A DNA stretch of 64,000 nucleotides from Alphaproteobacteria bacterium (GCA_018608245.1 JABAZY010000037.1:1-64000); one strand, 5' to 3'; counted from the stretch's first letter, positions 20,209 to 30,099 are shown. Numbers and translations: made by a program. The notes: generated from the letters alone by a model not told the origin.

Positions 20209-20862
20209 ATGTTATCTATACGTGATACATTTGAGAATAGATCAACGCGCTTTTGGAACGTTCACCCCTCCCAAATAGCGCACTTAGTTATTGATTGCCA
20301 AAAACAAACAATGTCAACTGAACTAATGTCTATGGGGCGTGGCCCTGACGCAGTATTTTATACCTATGGAACAACCGAGACAGAAAGTACTGCTGAAAAA
20401 ATTGCAACGCAAGCACCTAAACTTGGACAAACGGGTATCCTAACAGGCATAGCCTTCTCGACATCAGATGGCATGGATATAGACACGGCTTGCGGTGGGC
20501 TACATAAACTAAGCCATCAAGAAACATATTTACAGTTACCTAAGACCGATGCCTCTCTCTTCAAAGGCAGTGACGCAGAAACACAATTAAAAGATCGAGG
20601 CATCAAAAATTTATTAATTTCGGGCGCGAATATTAGCATCTGTGTTTATGAAACAGTGATGGATGGCCTAGCCAAAGATTTTAACATCGCCCTTATGAGT
20701 GATCTCATCACAGAAAATCAACAACGCCACTCAATAGCCTTAGTGCGCGCTCTTGCGACACCTTTATATATAAAAAGAATGGAAAAAGCAGGCGCTCTTA
20801 TGACAGATTCAGATACCGCCCTATCCAGACTACAAAACCAACCACAACTCGTTGCGGCTTAA
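20209..20862 (+). CDS. Isochorismatase-family cysteine hydrolase-like protein
   Basis: A 217-aa protein that fits the isochorismatase-like hydrolase fold. HLVIDCQKQ has the catalytic Asp (D29). QLPKTDASLFKGSDAETQL carries the usual Lys before a Phe/Ser segment, and IKNLLISGANISICVYETVMD has the nucleophile Cys in the family's V-x-x-C-V-x-x-T position. The central part differs from common nicotinamidases (long YTYGTTETESTAEK region), so the substrate is unknown. It is inserted between ispA and dxs and has its own promoter, with an apparent leaderless start. Confidence 0.72.
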   Translation: MLSIRDTFENRSTRFWNVHPSQIAHLVIDCQKQTMSTELMSMGRGPDAVFYTYGTTETESTAEKIATQAPKLGQTGILTGIAFSTSDGMDIDTACGGLHKLSHQETYLQLPKTDASLFKGSDAETQLKDRGIKNLLISGANISICVYETVMDGLAKDFNIALMSDLITENQQRHSIALVRALATPLYIKRMEKAGALMTDSDTALSRLQNQPQLVAA

Positions 20863-21008
20863 TACTAACCTTTAAGAGTTAATATCACACCGCTCTGCGA
20901 TTTTTTGAACATTCCTAAACATTATGGCGAAAACCTTATACCCCTTAAACCATTATGGCAACAAAAAATCCTTGGCATTTTGGGGCATAACAAGCTAAAA
21001 CAGTTCCC

Positions 21009-23024
21009 ATGCCTAAACCACAAGAACATAGTGAGCCTCAGAACGCCAAAACGCCCCTCCTTGACCAAGTCAATGAGCCGGCGGACATGCGCGGTTTCAG
21101 CGATGATGAGCTTCAGCAAGTCAATGATGAGCTGCGCCAAGCGGTCGTCAATGCGGTCTCCAAAACAGGTGGTCACTTGGGCGCAGGGCTAGGCGTGGTT
21201 GAGCTAACAACAGCCATTCACGCCGTCTTCAACACCCCCGAAGATCGCCTGATCTGGGATGTTGGGCATCAATGCTACCCCCACAAAATTCTGACAGGCC
21301 GCAAAAGTCGCATCACCACCCTCCGCCAAGGCGATGGGCTATCTGGTTTTACCAAGCGTGATGAGAGCGCATATGATCCCTTCGGTGCCGCCCACAGCTC
21401 CACCTCCATCTCAGCTGGCCTAGGCATGGCGGTGGCGCGTGATCTGGATGGTGACAAGCCTGACAAGAACGTGATTGCCGTGATTGGCGACGGCGCACTG
21501 TCCGCAGGTATGGCCTATGAAGCCCTCAACAACGCAGGCGCGCTCAAGTCCAAAATGATCGTGATCCTGAATGACAACAACATGTCGATTGCCCCGCCCG
21601 TCGGTGCTATGAGCAAATATCTGACCAACGTTGTCTCCTCCAACCCCTACATCAATGCCCGTGACATAGCGAAAAAATTCGCCGATGTCCTCCCGCTTCC
21701 CCTCAAGAATGCCGCCCGCCGTGCCGAAGAAACTGCCCGCGCCGCCCTTGGTGGCGGGACGATGTTCGAAGAGATGGGCTTTTATTATATCGGCCCCGTT
21801 GACGGTCACAACCTACCGCAACTGCTTTCTATCCTGCGTAACGTCCGCGATAACAAAACAGACGGCCCCATCCTCATCCACGCCATCACCAAAAAGGGCA
21901 AAGGCTACGCCCCAGCTGAGAACGCGCCTGATAAAATGCACGGCGTGGCGAAATTTGATGTGGTAACAGGCAACCAATTTAAACCAAAATCGACCCTGCC
22001 CTCCTACACCAAAATCTTCGCGAAGGAACTCATTACCTGCGCCAAGCGCGATGATAAAATTGTCGGCATCACCGCCGCTATGCCCGATGGCACAGGGATG
22101 GATTTATTTTCTTACGAATTCCCAGAGCGTATGTTTGACGTTGGCATCGCCGAGCAACACGCCGTGACCTTCGCCGCAGGCCTCGCCACCGAAGGCTATA
22201 AGCCCTTCGTCTCCATCTATTCCACCTTCCTGCAACGCGCCTATGATCAGGTCGTGCATGATGTCTGCATCCAAAACCTGCCCGTTAAATTCGCGATAGA
22301 CCGCGCAGGACTGGTCGGCGCTGATGGCTGTACCCACGCAGGCGCGTTTGATGTTGCCTACCTTGGATGCTTACCGAACATGGTGCTGATGGCCGCCGCT
22401 GACGAGGTGGAATTAATGCACATGGTCGCCACCGCCGCCGCTTACGATGCTGGCCCCATTGCCTTCCGCTACCCACGCGGCGAAGGCTTAGGGCTAGACC
22501 TCCCGCCCCACGGCGAGATTTTAGAGATCGGTAAAGGGCGTATTGTTCACACAAGTCATGCTGACTTGAGTGTTTCCCCTCAGGCGGGCAAGCCCGCTAA
22601 GGGCGACACAAATAAAAAACCTCAGGCGCGTGAACGCGCTACGGCGGATAACTCGAACAGCGTGGCTATTCTGAACTTTGGGGGGCGTATGCAGGAATGT
22701 ATGGAGGCTGCCAAGTTATTAGAGGCAAAAGACATGTCCGTGACGGTCGCCGATGCCCGTTTCGCCAAGCCCCTTGATACCGCGCTCATCCGCACCCTCG
22801 CCGAGACCCATGAGACGTTAATCACCATAGAGGAAGGCTCTGTCGGAGGCTTCGGCTCTTACGTGCTTGAATTCCTAACCAATGATGGCGCGTTGGATAA
22901 GGGCGACTTAAAACTCCGCACAATGCACCTCCCCGACACATTCCAAAACCACCACACCCCCGCCCAACAATACGAAGAAGCAGGACTGGTTGCGAAGGCG
23001 ATTGTTGAGAAGGTATTAAAATGA
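21009..23024 (+). CDS. dxs: 1-deoxy-D-xylulose-5-phosphate synthase
   Basis: Dxs makes DXP from pyruvate and glyceraldehyde 3-phosphate with thiamine diphosphate, the first MEP-pathway step. Motifs include [15 protein letters not shown], the ThDP site [18 protein letters not shown] with NDNNMSI, and in the second domain [15 protein letters not shown] and [15 protein letters not shown]. Length is 671 aa, longer than the usual 630-645. The extra part (about residues 510-550) lies between the pyrimidine-binding and C-terminal domains, and its DNA contains two short palindromic units. By eye the gene is more GC-rich than its neighbours. The stop overlaps the next ATG (ATGA). Confidence 0.96.
   Translation: MPKPQEHSEPQNAKTPLLDQVNEPADMRGFSDDELQQVNDELRQAVVNAVSKTGGHLGAGLGVVELTTAIHAVFNTPEDRLIWDVGHQCYPHKILTGRKSRITTLRQGDGLSGFTKRDESAYDPFGAAHSSTSISAGLGMAVARDLDGDKPDKNVIAVIGDGALSAGMAYEALNNAGALKSKMIVILNDNNMSIAPPVGAMSKYLTNVVSSNPYINARDIAKKFADVLPLPLKNAARRAEETARAALGGGTMFEEMGFYYIGPVDGHNLPQLLSILRNVRDNKTDGPILIHAITKKGKGYAPAENAPDKMHGVAKFDVVTGNQFKPKSTLPSYTKIFAKELITCAKRDDKIVGITAAMPDGTGMDLFSYEFPERMFDVGIAEQHAVTFAAGLATEGYKPFVSIYSTFLQRAYDQVVHDVCIQNLPVKFAIDRAGLVGADGCTHAGAFDVAYLGCLPNMVLMAAADEVELMHMVATAAAYDAGPIAFRYPRGEGLGLDLPPHGEILEIGKGRIVHTSHADLSVSPQAGKPAKGDTNKKPQARERATADNSNSVAILNFGGRMQECMEAAKLLEAKDMSVTVADARFAKPLDTALIRTLAETHETLITIEEGSVGGFGSYVLEFLTNDGALDKGDLKLRTMHLPDTFQNHHTPAQQYEEAGLVAKAIVEKVLK
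22578..22646. repeat. Two palindromic units inserted in frame within dxs
   Basis: Two copies of a unit of about 27 bp, offset by 42 bp. Each begins CCTCAGGCG, has a perfect 6-bp inverted repeat with a 2-nt loop (GCGGGC-AA-GCCCGC at 22584-22597; GCGCGT-GA-ACGCGC at 22626-22639) and continues CGCTAnGG. They encode part of a Lys/Ala/Arg-rich linker in Dxs. Confidence 0.7.
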
Positions 23025-23689
23025 TCAGCATGTATAGAGAAGACTTAAAAGGTCTTAATAGATGCCCTCATTGTGGAATTGCTAATCCACAAATGATTTC
23101 AGTTTGGTCTCAAATATTTGAAGACCATCGTATAAGTGGAAACATGTATCATAGAAACTGGGCAACTTTTCAATGCACAAGCTGTAAAAATCTTGTTCTT
23201 TGCGAGTCCGATTTAAAACGCAGCAATACCACTTCAAGAGATTTAGAAAATGGTGCTTCTATAAAAGTAGTGTCTATATTCCCTGATACGCAACGAATTA
23301 TAGATAACCTCCCAGATTCTGCAGAAAAATTTTTAAAGCAGGCATTAGATAGTATGCACGCCCCAGATGGAGCTGTGATGCTTTGCGCTTCTGCCATAGA
23401 TTCAATGCTAAAAGAAAAAGGGTATAAAGATGGTAATTTATATTCACGCATAAATGAAGCTGCAGAAAATAACCTTATCACCCAAGATATGAAAGAGTGG
23501 GCTGATGCAGTTCGACTAGAAGCTAATAACACAAGACATGCTGATGAAGAAAGGCCTCATATGACACAAGAGGATGCCAAACAAGTATTTACCTTTGCAA
23601 ATGCATTGGGAACATTTTTATATGAATTACCTGCAAAAATTGAAAAAGGTAAAGCTGCCGCAGAAGAAAACAAAAGCGCAACAGAATAA
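23021..23689 (+). CDS. DUF4145-like protein
   Basis: A 222-aa protein with an N-terminal zinc-ribbon-like part (CPHCG near residue 15 and CTSCKN near 52), followed by a helical region with the DUF4145 pattern: [32 protein letters not shown] and then [17 protein letters not shown]. Such proteins are poorly characterised; some occur near restriction or defence genes, but nothing of that kind is adjacent here. Its ATG overlaps the dxs stop. By eye it is much more AT-rich than dxs, which suggests a later arrival. Confidence 0.72.
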   Translation: MISMYREDLKGLNRCPHCGIANPQMISVWSQIFEDHRISGNMYHRNWATFQCTSCKNLVLCESDLKRSNTTSRDLENGASIKVVSIFPDTQRIIDNLPDSAEKFLKQALDSMHAPDGAVMLCASAIDSMLKEKGYKDGNLYSRINEAAENNLITQDMKEWADAVRLEANNTRHADEERPHMTQEDAKQVFTFANALGTFLYELPAKIEKGKAAAEENKSATE

Positions 23690-23714
23690 GAGATATCGCG
23701 CAAATGGCATAGCC

Positions 23715-24173
23715 TTGACAAATTTAAACAACACCCCCACAGACAACACGCAAACCACCCTTCCCGCCACCACGTCAGAGGCGCTTGATACCAACGAGGC
23801 GCTCGCCGTTTTGGCCAAGCTTACCGCCGATGTGTCGGGCAAGTTGATGTCGCCGATGGATGAGGCGCTCTCGCCCGAGACATTGGGGCGCGCCCTCACC
23901 CATGCCCGCCTGCACGATCCCGACGCCACCGATATCCTGTTTGCGCAGACGCATATCCTTAATAATATGTTCGCCCGCTTTCTGGATAAGGGGTTGGGGG
24001 CTGAGTACATCACCAACGGTTATGACCCCAGCTATATCAATGCAAACTATATGGCGCTTGCGTTACAGGTGCAGACGCAATGCCGTATGACGGCGCAGGC
24101 GATGAAGGCCATCCGCACTACCCCCGACCTGCCAGATTTCCCTTCCCCAGAGGAACAAACTGAAAGACCATGA
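23715..24173 (+). CDS. Hypothetical protein, coupled to the next gene
   Basis: The open frame runs back to an ATG at 23574 inside the DUF4145-like gene, but the convincing protein begins near a TTG at 23715 (LTNLNNTPTDNT), giving 153 aa. The body is helical: ALAVLAKLTADVSGKL, then ATDILFAQTHILNNMFARFL and NYMALALQVQTQCRMTAQAM. This last block resembles an alphaproteobacterial family often paired with proteins bearing a TGPxTxxGK...NAxKHG motif, as here. Function unknown. The stop overlaps the next ATG (ATGA). The start is uncertain. Confidence 0.6.
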   Translation: MTNLNNTPTDNTQTTLPATTSEALDTNEALAVLAKLTADVSGKLMSPMDEALSPETLGRALTHARLHDPDATDILFAQTHILNNMFARFLDKGLGAEYITNGYDPSYINANYMALALQVQTQCRMTAQAMKAIRTTPDLPDFPSPEEQTERP

Positions 24174-24430
24174 AAAACGATTTAAAATCAATTGGTTACC
24201 AAGCCAAAAAAGGCAAGGGTTGGTCACAGGAACGCCGAGACGCACAGGCAAAACGGTGCAAAGCGCAAAAGCCCTCGCGCCATGCCACTGGCCCTAATAC
24301 GGATGCAGGCAAAGAAATCGTTTCTCAGAATGCCTATAAACACGGCTTTTATGATGCGGATATGACGTTAATCAAAACCTACTTACAGGCGCAGGCGCGC
24401 TTTATCCAAATGGTTTTGGGGGCGAAATGA
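24170..24430 (+). CDS. Small basic protein with GPNTDAGK...NAYKHG motif
   Basis: An 86-aa basic protein. ATGPNTDAGKEIVSQNAYKHG is the recognisable element; related TGPKTPEGKARSRMNALKHG sequences occur in many unknown proteobacterial proteins, sometimes near mobile DNA. Translation is coupled to the previous gene by a 4-nt overlap. I infer a functional pair but cannot assign a role. Confidence 0.65.
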   Translation: MKNDLKSIGYQAKKGKGWSQERRDAQAKRCKAQKPSRHATGPNTDAGKEIVSQNAYKHGFYDADMTLIKTYLQAQARFIQMVLGAK

Positions 24431-24476
24431 GGGTTTTCCCTCGCTTTTGGCGAAACAACGCATTATATTCCTTCGA

Positions 24477-25214
24477 ATGACTGCCATTAAGCCCACAATC
24501 GTCCTGTTTGATATGGATAATACAACCATAAGGCACGTGAACCCGCGTCTTATTGGCTGTATCGAATTTCTCGATAACGCCCTCTATGCCGTGACGAACA
24601 TTTTCCGTCGCAAGCGCGAGATTGTCGATTTCTCCGAAGAACCCGCCAAACGTAAACGCTTACTCGTGCATCACGCCCTCCATAAATTCCGCCGTAAAGA
24701 GATCGAACAAATCGTCGAACCCTGCCCTGGCATCTACGCGTTGCTAACATTGCTCAAGAAAAATAATGTGCGCCTTGGGATTGTCAGTAACGGCCTCGGA
24801 AAAGGTTACGGCCATGACGTGCTTGAGAAATTCAACCTAGAGCATTTTTTCGAGATTGATATCTTCCGCGAAGATGTCCAAAAATCAAAACCCCACCCCG
24901 ACCCAATCCTACGCGCCGTCCGCGCAATGGACGGTGAGGAACTATGCGAAGAAGATGGTGGCGTCATTTGGTATATCGGTGATCGTCATAAAGACATCAA
25001 AGCAACATTGGCAGCGGATAAAATCCTGAGCTGTAAAATCCTGCCCTTCTCCTATGGCTTAAACGCGGCGATGGCGGTATTGCAAAACAACGTTGGTGCT
25101 GACCATATTATCCTGAACTACTTCGACTTCATCGCGCGGATTAAGCCGCTAATAGAAGGCAGCTCTACAGTTGAGACAGCGGGTCAGCGTAAGGCTTCCA
25201 GCTCCGCATCATAA
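24477..25214 (+). CDS. HAD-superfamily phosphatase
   Basis: A 245-aa haloacid-dehalogenase-type hydrolase. Motif I is VLFDMDNTTIR (nucleophile Asp, general acid Asp), motif II is LGIVSNG, motif III Lys is in KSKPHPDPI, and motif IV acidic residues are in YIGDRHKDIKA. Substrate not predictable. The frame is open further upstream (24447), but the ATG at 24477 directly precedes the conserved core. It overlaps the convergent sppA end by 31 nt. Confidence 0.85.
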   Translation: MTAIKPTIVLFDMDNTTIRHVNPRLIGCIEFLDNALYAVTNIFRRKREIVDFSEEPAKRKRLLVHHALHKFRRKEIEQIVEPCPGIYALLTLLKKNNVRLGIVSNGLGKGYGHDVLEKFNLEHFFEIDIFREDVQKSKPHPDPILRAVRAMDGEELCEEDGGVIWYIGDRHKDIKATLAADKILSCKILPFSYGLNAAMAVLQNNVGADHIILNYFDFIARIKPLIEGSSTVETAGQRKASSSAS

Positions 25215-27052
25215 ACTGTATGCTCTGGCGCACGGGTCATGATATCTAGATGCTCTGATAACACGTTCAAACGATCCAACCATTTTGATTGTTGCTGAAG
25301 CGTATGGCCAATACTAACCTGCCCTTCCAATAACGCAATGAACTCCTCAACGGCAGATTTCTGACGGGGGATTTGAATAACGTTTAGGCTCTTGCGGTTT
25401 TCTTTACCCAACATAATCGCCGTACGATCCAACGCATGATTTAATCCACCCAACTCATCGACCAAACCAATATCCAATGCTTGAGCCCCCGTCCACGCAC
25501 GTCCTTGCGCAACATTACGAACTTCGGCTTTGGTCATGCCACGCCCTTCAGACACGCGCGTTAAAAATGCATCATAGACATCATCAATCAGAACAGTCAT
25601 CCGCGCACGCGCCGCTTCATCAAACGGGCTAGAGACAGAAAAGATATCAGAATTCTCACCATACTTAATCGTTTCCCAATTAATACCCAACTTATCCGAC
25701 AGCGCACTAATTTCAAACTTACCCATGATCACACCGATAGATCCCGTAAGTGTAGAAGGAAGCGCCACAATTTCATCCGCATCTGCAGATATCCAGTACC
25801 CACCTGAGGCCGCAACTGTCCCCATAGACACAGTAACTTTCTTGCCCTTCTCCTTTGCCTTCACCAACGCACGGCGAATAGTTTCAGACGCCGACGGTGA
25901 CCCTCCAGGACTATCAACGCGCAAGACGATGGCTTCGATAGTATCATCCATATAGGCTTCGCGAATAGCCGCAGAAATATCATCTGCCCCCGCGCTACCA
26001 CCATTGCCTGTTTCATCAACAATTGTTCCAACAGCGTAAATAAGTGCAATATTAGATTTCGTGCTCTGGGCAGGTTCAGCAGGTGTTGACGGTGTTTTTT
26101 TCGCTTGCGCATATTGCCCCAACAAAATGAACTTTAAATTCTCATCTTCAGGATCGCCCATTGTCGCTTGGCGGATTTCAGACGCTAACACATCAACATA
26201 ATCCAAGCGGTCAACAAGTTTGGCGTCCAACGCTTCACGTCCAGTCAAAAGCCCAAGGTCAACTTTTTGCTTAATAAAAGCAGGTGATACTTCTCTATCT
26301 TTAGCGACCTGCGTAACCATCTGTTTTGATAGATCATCAACAATAGAGCTTAGCATTTCTCTGTTCTTTGCAGACATTTTTGAATTGGTTAAATTCTCCA
26401 TCGCGCTTTTAAAGCCTTCACGTTGGAAGAAATCAGGGTTAACACCAAGCTTATCAAGCGCCTCTTTCCCGAAGGGCATTTCCATGTTCATCCCAGTCAT
26501 GGTTAATTGCCCAACAGGTTGCATCCAAATCTCATCAAAGGCAGAGGCGAAATAATAAAGCCCTAACCCATTTCCACTATAAGATGGCGCATAGATTTTT
26601 GTGAATTTTCCGCTCTCTTTAAACTTGCTAAGCGCTTTACGAATTTCTTGCGTATGGGGCAATGCAACGCCGCCACTTTTGACACTAACAACAATACCGC
26701 GCACACGATTATCATTCGTTGCATTTTCGATAGCCTTCACCGCATCACGCAAAGTTGGTTTTGAAAAAGGAAACGGATCCATGAATGATGCTTTGGTACG
26801 CATCTCACTAAAGCCACCTTCAAGTTCTAACAACAAAACCATATCTTTCGGAAGCGCCGCAGGTTTTGATCCCTTCATAATAAGGGTCGTTGAAATTGTC
26901 AGCATAACGAGTGAAATTAAAAACATGACGCCGAAGGCCATACAAACGCGTTTTAACGCTTTCCAAATAATACCCGTAACACTCCAACGTTTTTTCTTAA
27001 TTTCAACGTCGCGTTTTTTTGGTTTGTAAAAGAGAGAACTGAAATTTGACAT
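25184..27052 (-). CDS. sppA: Signal peptide peptidase SppA (67K type)
   Basis: A membrane-anchored serine protease that degrades cleaved signal peptides at the periplasmic face. The 622-aa protein has one N-terminal membrane span (about 30-58) and two tandem S49 domains. The catalytic Lys is in FKSAMENLT (about residue 214) and the Ser in GTVAASGGYWIS (about 416), as in the E. coli tandem-domain enzyme. It lies apart from the second, single-domain S49 gene at 53733. Confidence 0.93.
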   Translation of the reverse strand: MSNFSSLFYKPKKRDVEIKKKRWSVTGIIWKALKRVCMAFGVMFLISLVMLTISTTLIMKGSKPAALPKDMVLLLELEGGFSEMRTKASFMDPFPFSKPTLRDAVKAIENATNDNRVRGIVVSVKSGGVALPHTQEIRKALSKFKESGKFTKIYAPSYSGNGLGLYYFASAFDEIWMQPVGQLTMTGMNMEMPFGKEALDKLGVNPDFFQREGFKSAMENLTNSKMSAKNREMLSSIVDDLSKQMVTQVAKDREVSPAFIKQKVDLGLLTGREALDAKLVDRLDYVDVLASEIRQATMGDPEDENLKFILLGQYAQAKKTPSTPAEPAQSTKSNIALIYAVGTIVDETGNGGSAGADDISAAIREAYMDDTIEAIVLRVDSPGGSPSASETIRRALVKAKEKGKKVTVSMGTVAASGGYWISADADEIVALPSTLTGSIGVIMGKFEISALSDKLGINWETIKYGENSDIFSVSSPFDEAARARMTVLIDDVYDAFLTRVSEGRGMTKAEVRNVAQGRAWTGAQALDIGLVDELGGLNHALDRTAIMLGKENRKSLNVIQIPRQKSAVEEFIALLEGQVSIGHTLQQQSKWLDRLNVLSEHLDIMTRAPEHTVYDAELEALR

Positions 27053-27132
27053 AGCGACCTGAGCGTTTGTTATTTATGATTAAAGACAGTCATAAATATG
27101 CAGGGCTACGCCGTTAATGTCACGTAAAAGAT

Positions 27133-27399
27133 TTAGGAAAGACTATCTAATTTAAATACAAACTCTGGACAAACCTCAGCTATTACCTCGTAAATGTTAC
27201 ATTGCAGATCTTGAGGGCCACTAATTTGGCTAATCGTTCCATTTTCAAAATCTATGGAAAGTTTAGTAGGAATTTCAGCCATTGTACTACTTACTTGAAA
27301 AGAAAACACACCCTTACGAGATGTCTTTAACATTTCATAAAATGCAGGCAAATTCTGCGCTACCAGCATTTCTGTTCTTTCACTGTCTTGTAACATCAC
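27133..27399 (-). CDS. Hypothetical protein, single copy of a shared domain
   Basis: Not recognised. The 88-aa protein resembles each half of the neighbouring 207-aa protein: FSFQVSSTMAEIPTKLSIDFENGTISQISG aligns with the FEVRAGD..MYIDFDNSRMAL and FDVQIEN..VFIDFESNQILVEGG segments. Each ends with a helix of 15-20 residues. It lies 39 nt downstream of that gene, so the pair probably arose by duplication of one alpha/beta module of about 85 residues. Confidence 0.6.
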   Translation of the reverse strand: MMLQDSERTEMLVAQNLPAFYEMLKTSRKGVFSFQVSSTMAEIPTKLSIDFENGTISQISGPQDLQCNIYEVIAEVCPEFVFKLDSLS

Positions 27400-27438
27400 A
27401 AAGCTATCCCAAAGTAATCTGACTTATAAATGGCTGTA

Positions 27439-28062
27439 TTACTTATCAATAATTAAATCAAATTGACCAAAAGCTTGAATCATTACTCCTAGCGCTTGAG
27501 TACATACACCTTCACCCGATTTATTAAGAGCCATACGACTATTGTCAAAATCTATATACATAGTCATGCCAGACGTTTTATCACCAGCACGCACTTCAAA
27601 AATTTGCGGCAAACCTGCTCCACTCATATAAGCACAACCTTGTAATGTTTCCCGAAAATCAGTAATGCCTTCAAAAGCGAGAGGGCTTTGGTTTTCAAAT
27701 TGCACCATAAATTCACTCTTATCTGGTAACGCTTCACGCTCACGATTTGTATCTTCAATCGTTGATATATGCGTAACATTTGTACATATTGCTAGCTCAT
27801 CAAAAACACTCTGAAACAGTTGTTGAATTCTTTTTACAGATTCGTTACTTCCACCCTCAACAAGAATTTGATTTGATTCAAAATCTATAAAAACTTTTGA
27901 TAATTCATTCTCTATTTGCACATCAAAACGTACTTTTTTATCATCCAAGCCTTGTATATAAGCATGCGAACCCAATTCTTTACCTAGATGATCAATACTA
28001 GTAAATATATACGGTTTAATTCCACTAAATTGAGCTTGAAACTCTTTTTCAACAACAGACAT
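27439..28062 (-). CDS. Hypothetical protein with two copies of a ~85-aa domain
   Basis: Not recognised. Residues about 5-90 and 115-205 are two versions of the same module: an N-terminal helix or strand, a xxYIDFDNSRM/VFIDFESNQI strand pair, and a C-terminal helix (VKRIQQLFQSVFDEL; TQALGVMIQAFGQFDL). A third copy is the 88-aa protein downstream. No signal peptide. A promoter of the TTGACATAA type lies upstream on the minus strand (28090-28118). Confidence 0.65.
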   Translation of the reverse strand: MSVVEKEFQAQFSGIKPYIFTSIDHLGKELGSHAYIQGLDDKKVRFDVQIENELSKVFIDFESNQILVEGGSNESVKRIQQLFQSVFDELAICTNVTHISTIEDTNREREALPDKSEFMVQFENQSPLAFEGITDFRETLQGCAYMSGAGLPQIFEVRAGDKTSGMTMYIDFDNSRMALNKSGEGVCTQALGVMIQAFGQFDLIIDK

Positions 28063-28089
28063 AACACACCTATAATTTTATTTTTTTGG

Positions 28090-28118
28090 AAAATAGCGTG
28101 ATATTTAGATTATGTCAA
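28090..28118 (-). promoter_or_regulatory. Sigma-70-type promoter for the 27439-28062 operon
   Basis: On the minus strand TTGACA (28113-28118) and TATTTT (28090-28095) are spaced by 17 nt, about 28 nt before the ATG at 28062. Confidence 0.5.
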
Positions 28119-28132
28119 TAAAAATTGGCGTT

Positions 28133-29218
28133 TTATAGGCACTGAGCCTTGTGGCGAAGGTAATGGTCGGCTAAAACGCAGGCCATCATGGCTTCACAGA
28201 CGGGTGTCCCGCGGAGGCCAACACATGGGTCATGACGGCCTTTGGTCATGATTTCAGTCTCATTTCCTGCCTTATCGATTGTGTTGACGGGTTTTAAGAT
28301 AGAGCTGGTCGGTTTAAACGCCGTGCGGACAACAATATCCTGCCCTGAGGAAATTCCACCCAGAATACCACCTGCATTATTTGATTGGAATTCTGGCTGA
28401 CCGTCTGCGCCGATACGAATTTCATCAGCATTGTCTTCACCGCCCAATGTTGCTGCCTCAAACCCATTGCCAATCTCTACGGCCTTGGTTGCGTTGATTG
28501 ACATCATGGCTTTGGCTAAATCAGCATCTAGTTTGTCGTATACTGGGGCACCTAATCCTGCGGGAATTCCGATTGCGTGAACTTCAACAATGGCGCCAGC
28601 GCTAGAGCCGTCTTTGCGTTGGCCGTCTAAATATGTTTCCCATTCAGGGACAGCCTTAGGGTCAGGACACCAAAAAGGATTTTGAGCAACTTGATCCCAA
28701 TCCCAGTTATCACGGTTTATTTTTTGCGTACCGACTTGAACAACGGCGCCTAAAATTTGCACCTCGTTGCCAATCTCATGTGCCAGAACTTTGCGGGCAA
28801 TCGCTCCAGCCGCCACACGCATCGCTGTCTCACGCGCAGATGATCGTCCACCACCACGATAATCGCGGATGCCGTATTTGGCGTTATAGGTGAAGTCTGC
28901 ATGGCCTGGACGAAATTTATCTTTGATGTCACCGTAATCTTTTGATTTTTGGTCAACATTTTCAATGAGGAGACCAATTGGCGCGCCTGTTGTCATACCC
29001 TCAAACACACCAGACAAAATTTTCACTTGGTCAGGTTCTTTGCGTTGGGTTGTGAATTTGCTCTGCCCTGGTTTACGGCGATCTAGAAATACTTGGATAT
29101 CGGCTTCAGTTAAGGGAATACGCGGTGGCACGCCATCAACCACACAGCCAATCGCTGTGCCGTGGCTCTCACCAAAGCTTTGATATTGAAATAATGTTCC
29201 GAACCGATTACCACTCAT
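28133..29218 (-). CDS. aroC: Chorismate synthase
   Basis: AroC converts EPSP to chorismate with reduced FMN, the last step of the shikimate pathway. The 361-aa protein carries the three family signatures: [18 protein letters not shown] (about 12-29), [20 protein letters not shown] with [10 protein letters not shown], and [14 protein letters not shown] near the C-terminus. It starts 20 nt after fabI on the same strand, so the two are probably co-transcribed. Confidence 0.97.
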   Translation of the reverse strand: MSGNRFGTLFQYQSFGESHGTAIGCVVDGVPPRIPLTEADIQVFLDRRKPGQSKFTTQRKEPDQVKILSGVFEGMTTGAPIGLLIENVDQKSKDYGDIKDKFRPGHADFTYNAKYGIRDYRGGGRSSARETAMRVAAGAIARKVLAHEIGNEVQILGAVVQVGTQKINRDNWDWDQVAQNPFWCPDPKAVPEWETYLDGQRKDGSSAGAIVEVHAIGIPAGLGAPVYDKLDADLAKAMMSINATKAVEIGNGFEAATLGGEDNADEIRIGADGQPEFQSNNAGGILGGISSGQDIVVRTAFKPTSSILKPVNTIDKAGNETEIMTKGRHDPCVGLRGTPVCEAMMACVLADHYLRHKAQCL

Positions 29219-29238
29219 TCTGCTCTCCTAGAGGCGAA

Positions 29239-30099
29239 TTAAGCCGCTTCGCCTTTTTGTTTTTTGGGGGCTAGGGATGTTAGAAGCTCACCTGTTTCGG
29301 CGGCTGTATCAACGGCGCACATGCCGACAGTATGATAACCGCTATCAACGTGGAGACATTCTCCTGTGACACCACTTCCAAGGTCAGAAAGCAGGAATAG
29401 GCCTGAACGACCGACATCTTCTATGGTGACGTTACGACGAAGGGGTGAATTAAGCTCATTCCACTTCAAAATAGCGCGGAAATCCCCAATACCAGAGGCC
29501 GCCAATGTCTTAATCGGCCCTGCTGAGATGGCATTTACACGGATATTTTGAGGCCCTAAATCATTGGCTAAATACTTCACAGAAGCTTCCAAAGCCGCTT
29601 TTGCGACGCCCATGACGTTATAATGTGGCATAACTTGTTCTGCACCGTAATAAGTCAGCGTAACAAGGCTTCCGCCCTCTTGCATCAATGGCGCGGCGCG
29701 TTTTGCAACGGCCGTGAAAGAAAAGACAGAAATATCCATTGTTTTCAAGAAGTTAGCGCGACTAGTGTCAACATACATGCCATCTAGCTCATTTTTATCA
29801 GAAAAGGCAATTCCATGGACAACAAAGTCGATTTTGCCCCATTTCTTCTCAATTTCTTCAAAAGCGCTATCGATACTGCCCTCATCCGTCACATCACAAG
29901 GCAGCAAAATATCAGAGCCAACGCTCTCAGCCAGCGGTCTTACGCGCTTCTCCAGCGCCTCACCTTGGTAAGTAAACGCAAGCTCAGCACCAGCTTCGTG
30001 AGCCACCTTTGAGATGCCCCATGCGATAGAGCGCTCATTAGCCACGCCCATAATCAAGCCTCTTTTACCTTCAAGCCAGTTTTTTGATGTATTTGTCAT
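29239..30099 (-). CDS. fabI: Enoyl-[acyl-carrier-protein] reductase (NADH)
   Basis: FabI reduces trans-2-enoyl-ACP in each cycle of fatty-acid elongation. The 286-aa short-chain dehydrogenase has the atypical nucleotide-binding loop of FabI (GLIMGVANERSIAWGIS), VVHGIAFSDKNEL, and the catalytic YNVMGVAK (Tyr-x6-Lys), followed by ISAGPIKTLAASGIGDF. It precedes aroC in a two-gene unit. The 197-nt region upstream should hold divergent promoters for fabI and the 552-codon gene. Confidence 0.96.
   Translation of the reverse strand: MTNTSKNWLEGKRGLIMGVANERSIAWGISKVAHEAGAELAFTYQGEALEKRVRPLAESVGSDILLPCDVTDEGSIDSAFEEIEKKWGKIDFVVHGIAFSDKNELDGMYVDTSRANFLKTMDISVFSFTAVAKRAAPLMQEGGSLVTLTYYGAEQVMPHYNVMGVAKAALEASVKYLANDLGPQNIRVNAISAGPIKTLAASGIGDFRAILKWNELNSPLRRNVTIEDVGRSGLFLLSDLGSGVTGECLHVDSGYHTVGMCAVDTAAETGELLTSLAPKKQKGEAA

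Noticed and set aside
23574-23714. Upstream extension of the 153-aa unknown to ATG 23574
   Set aside because: These codons lie within the end of the DUF4145-like gene and give a Lys-rich out-of-frame shadow of it.
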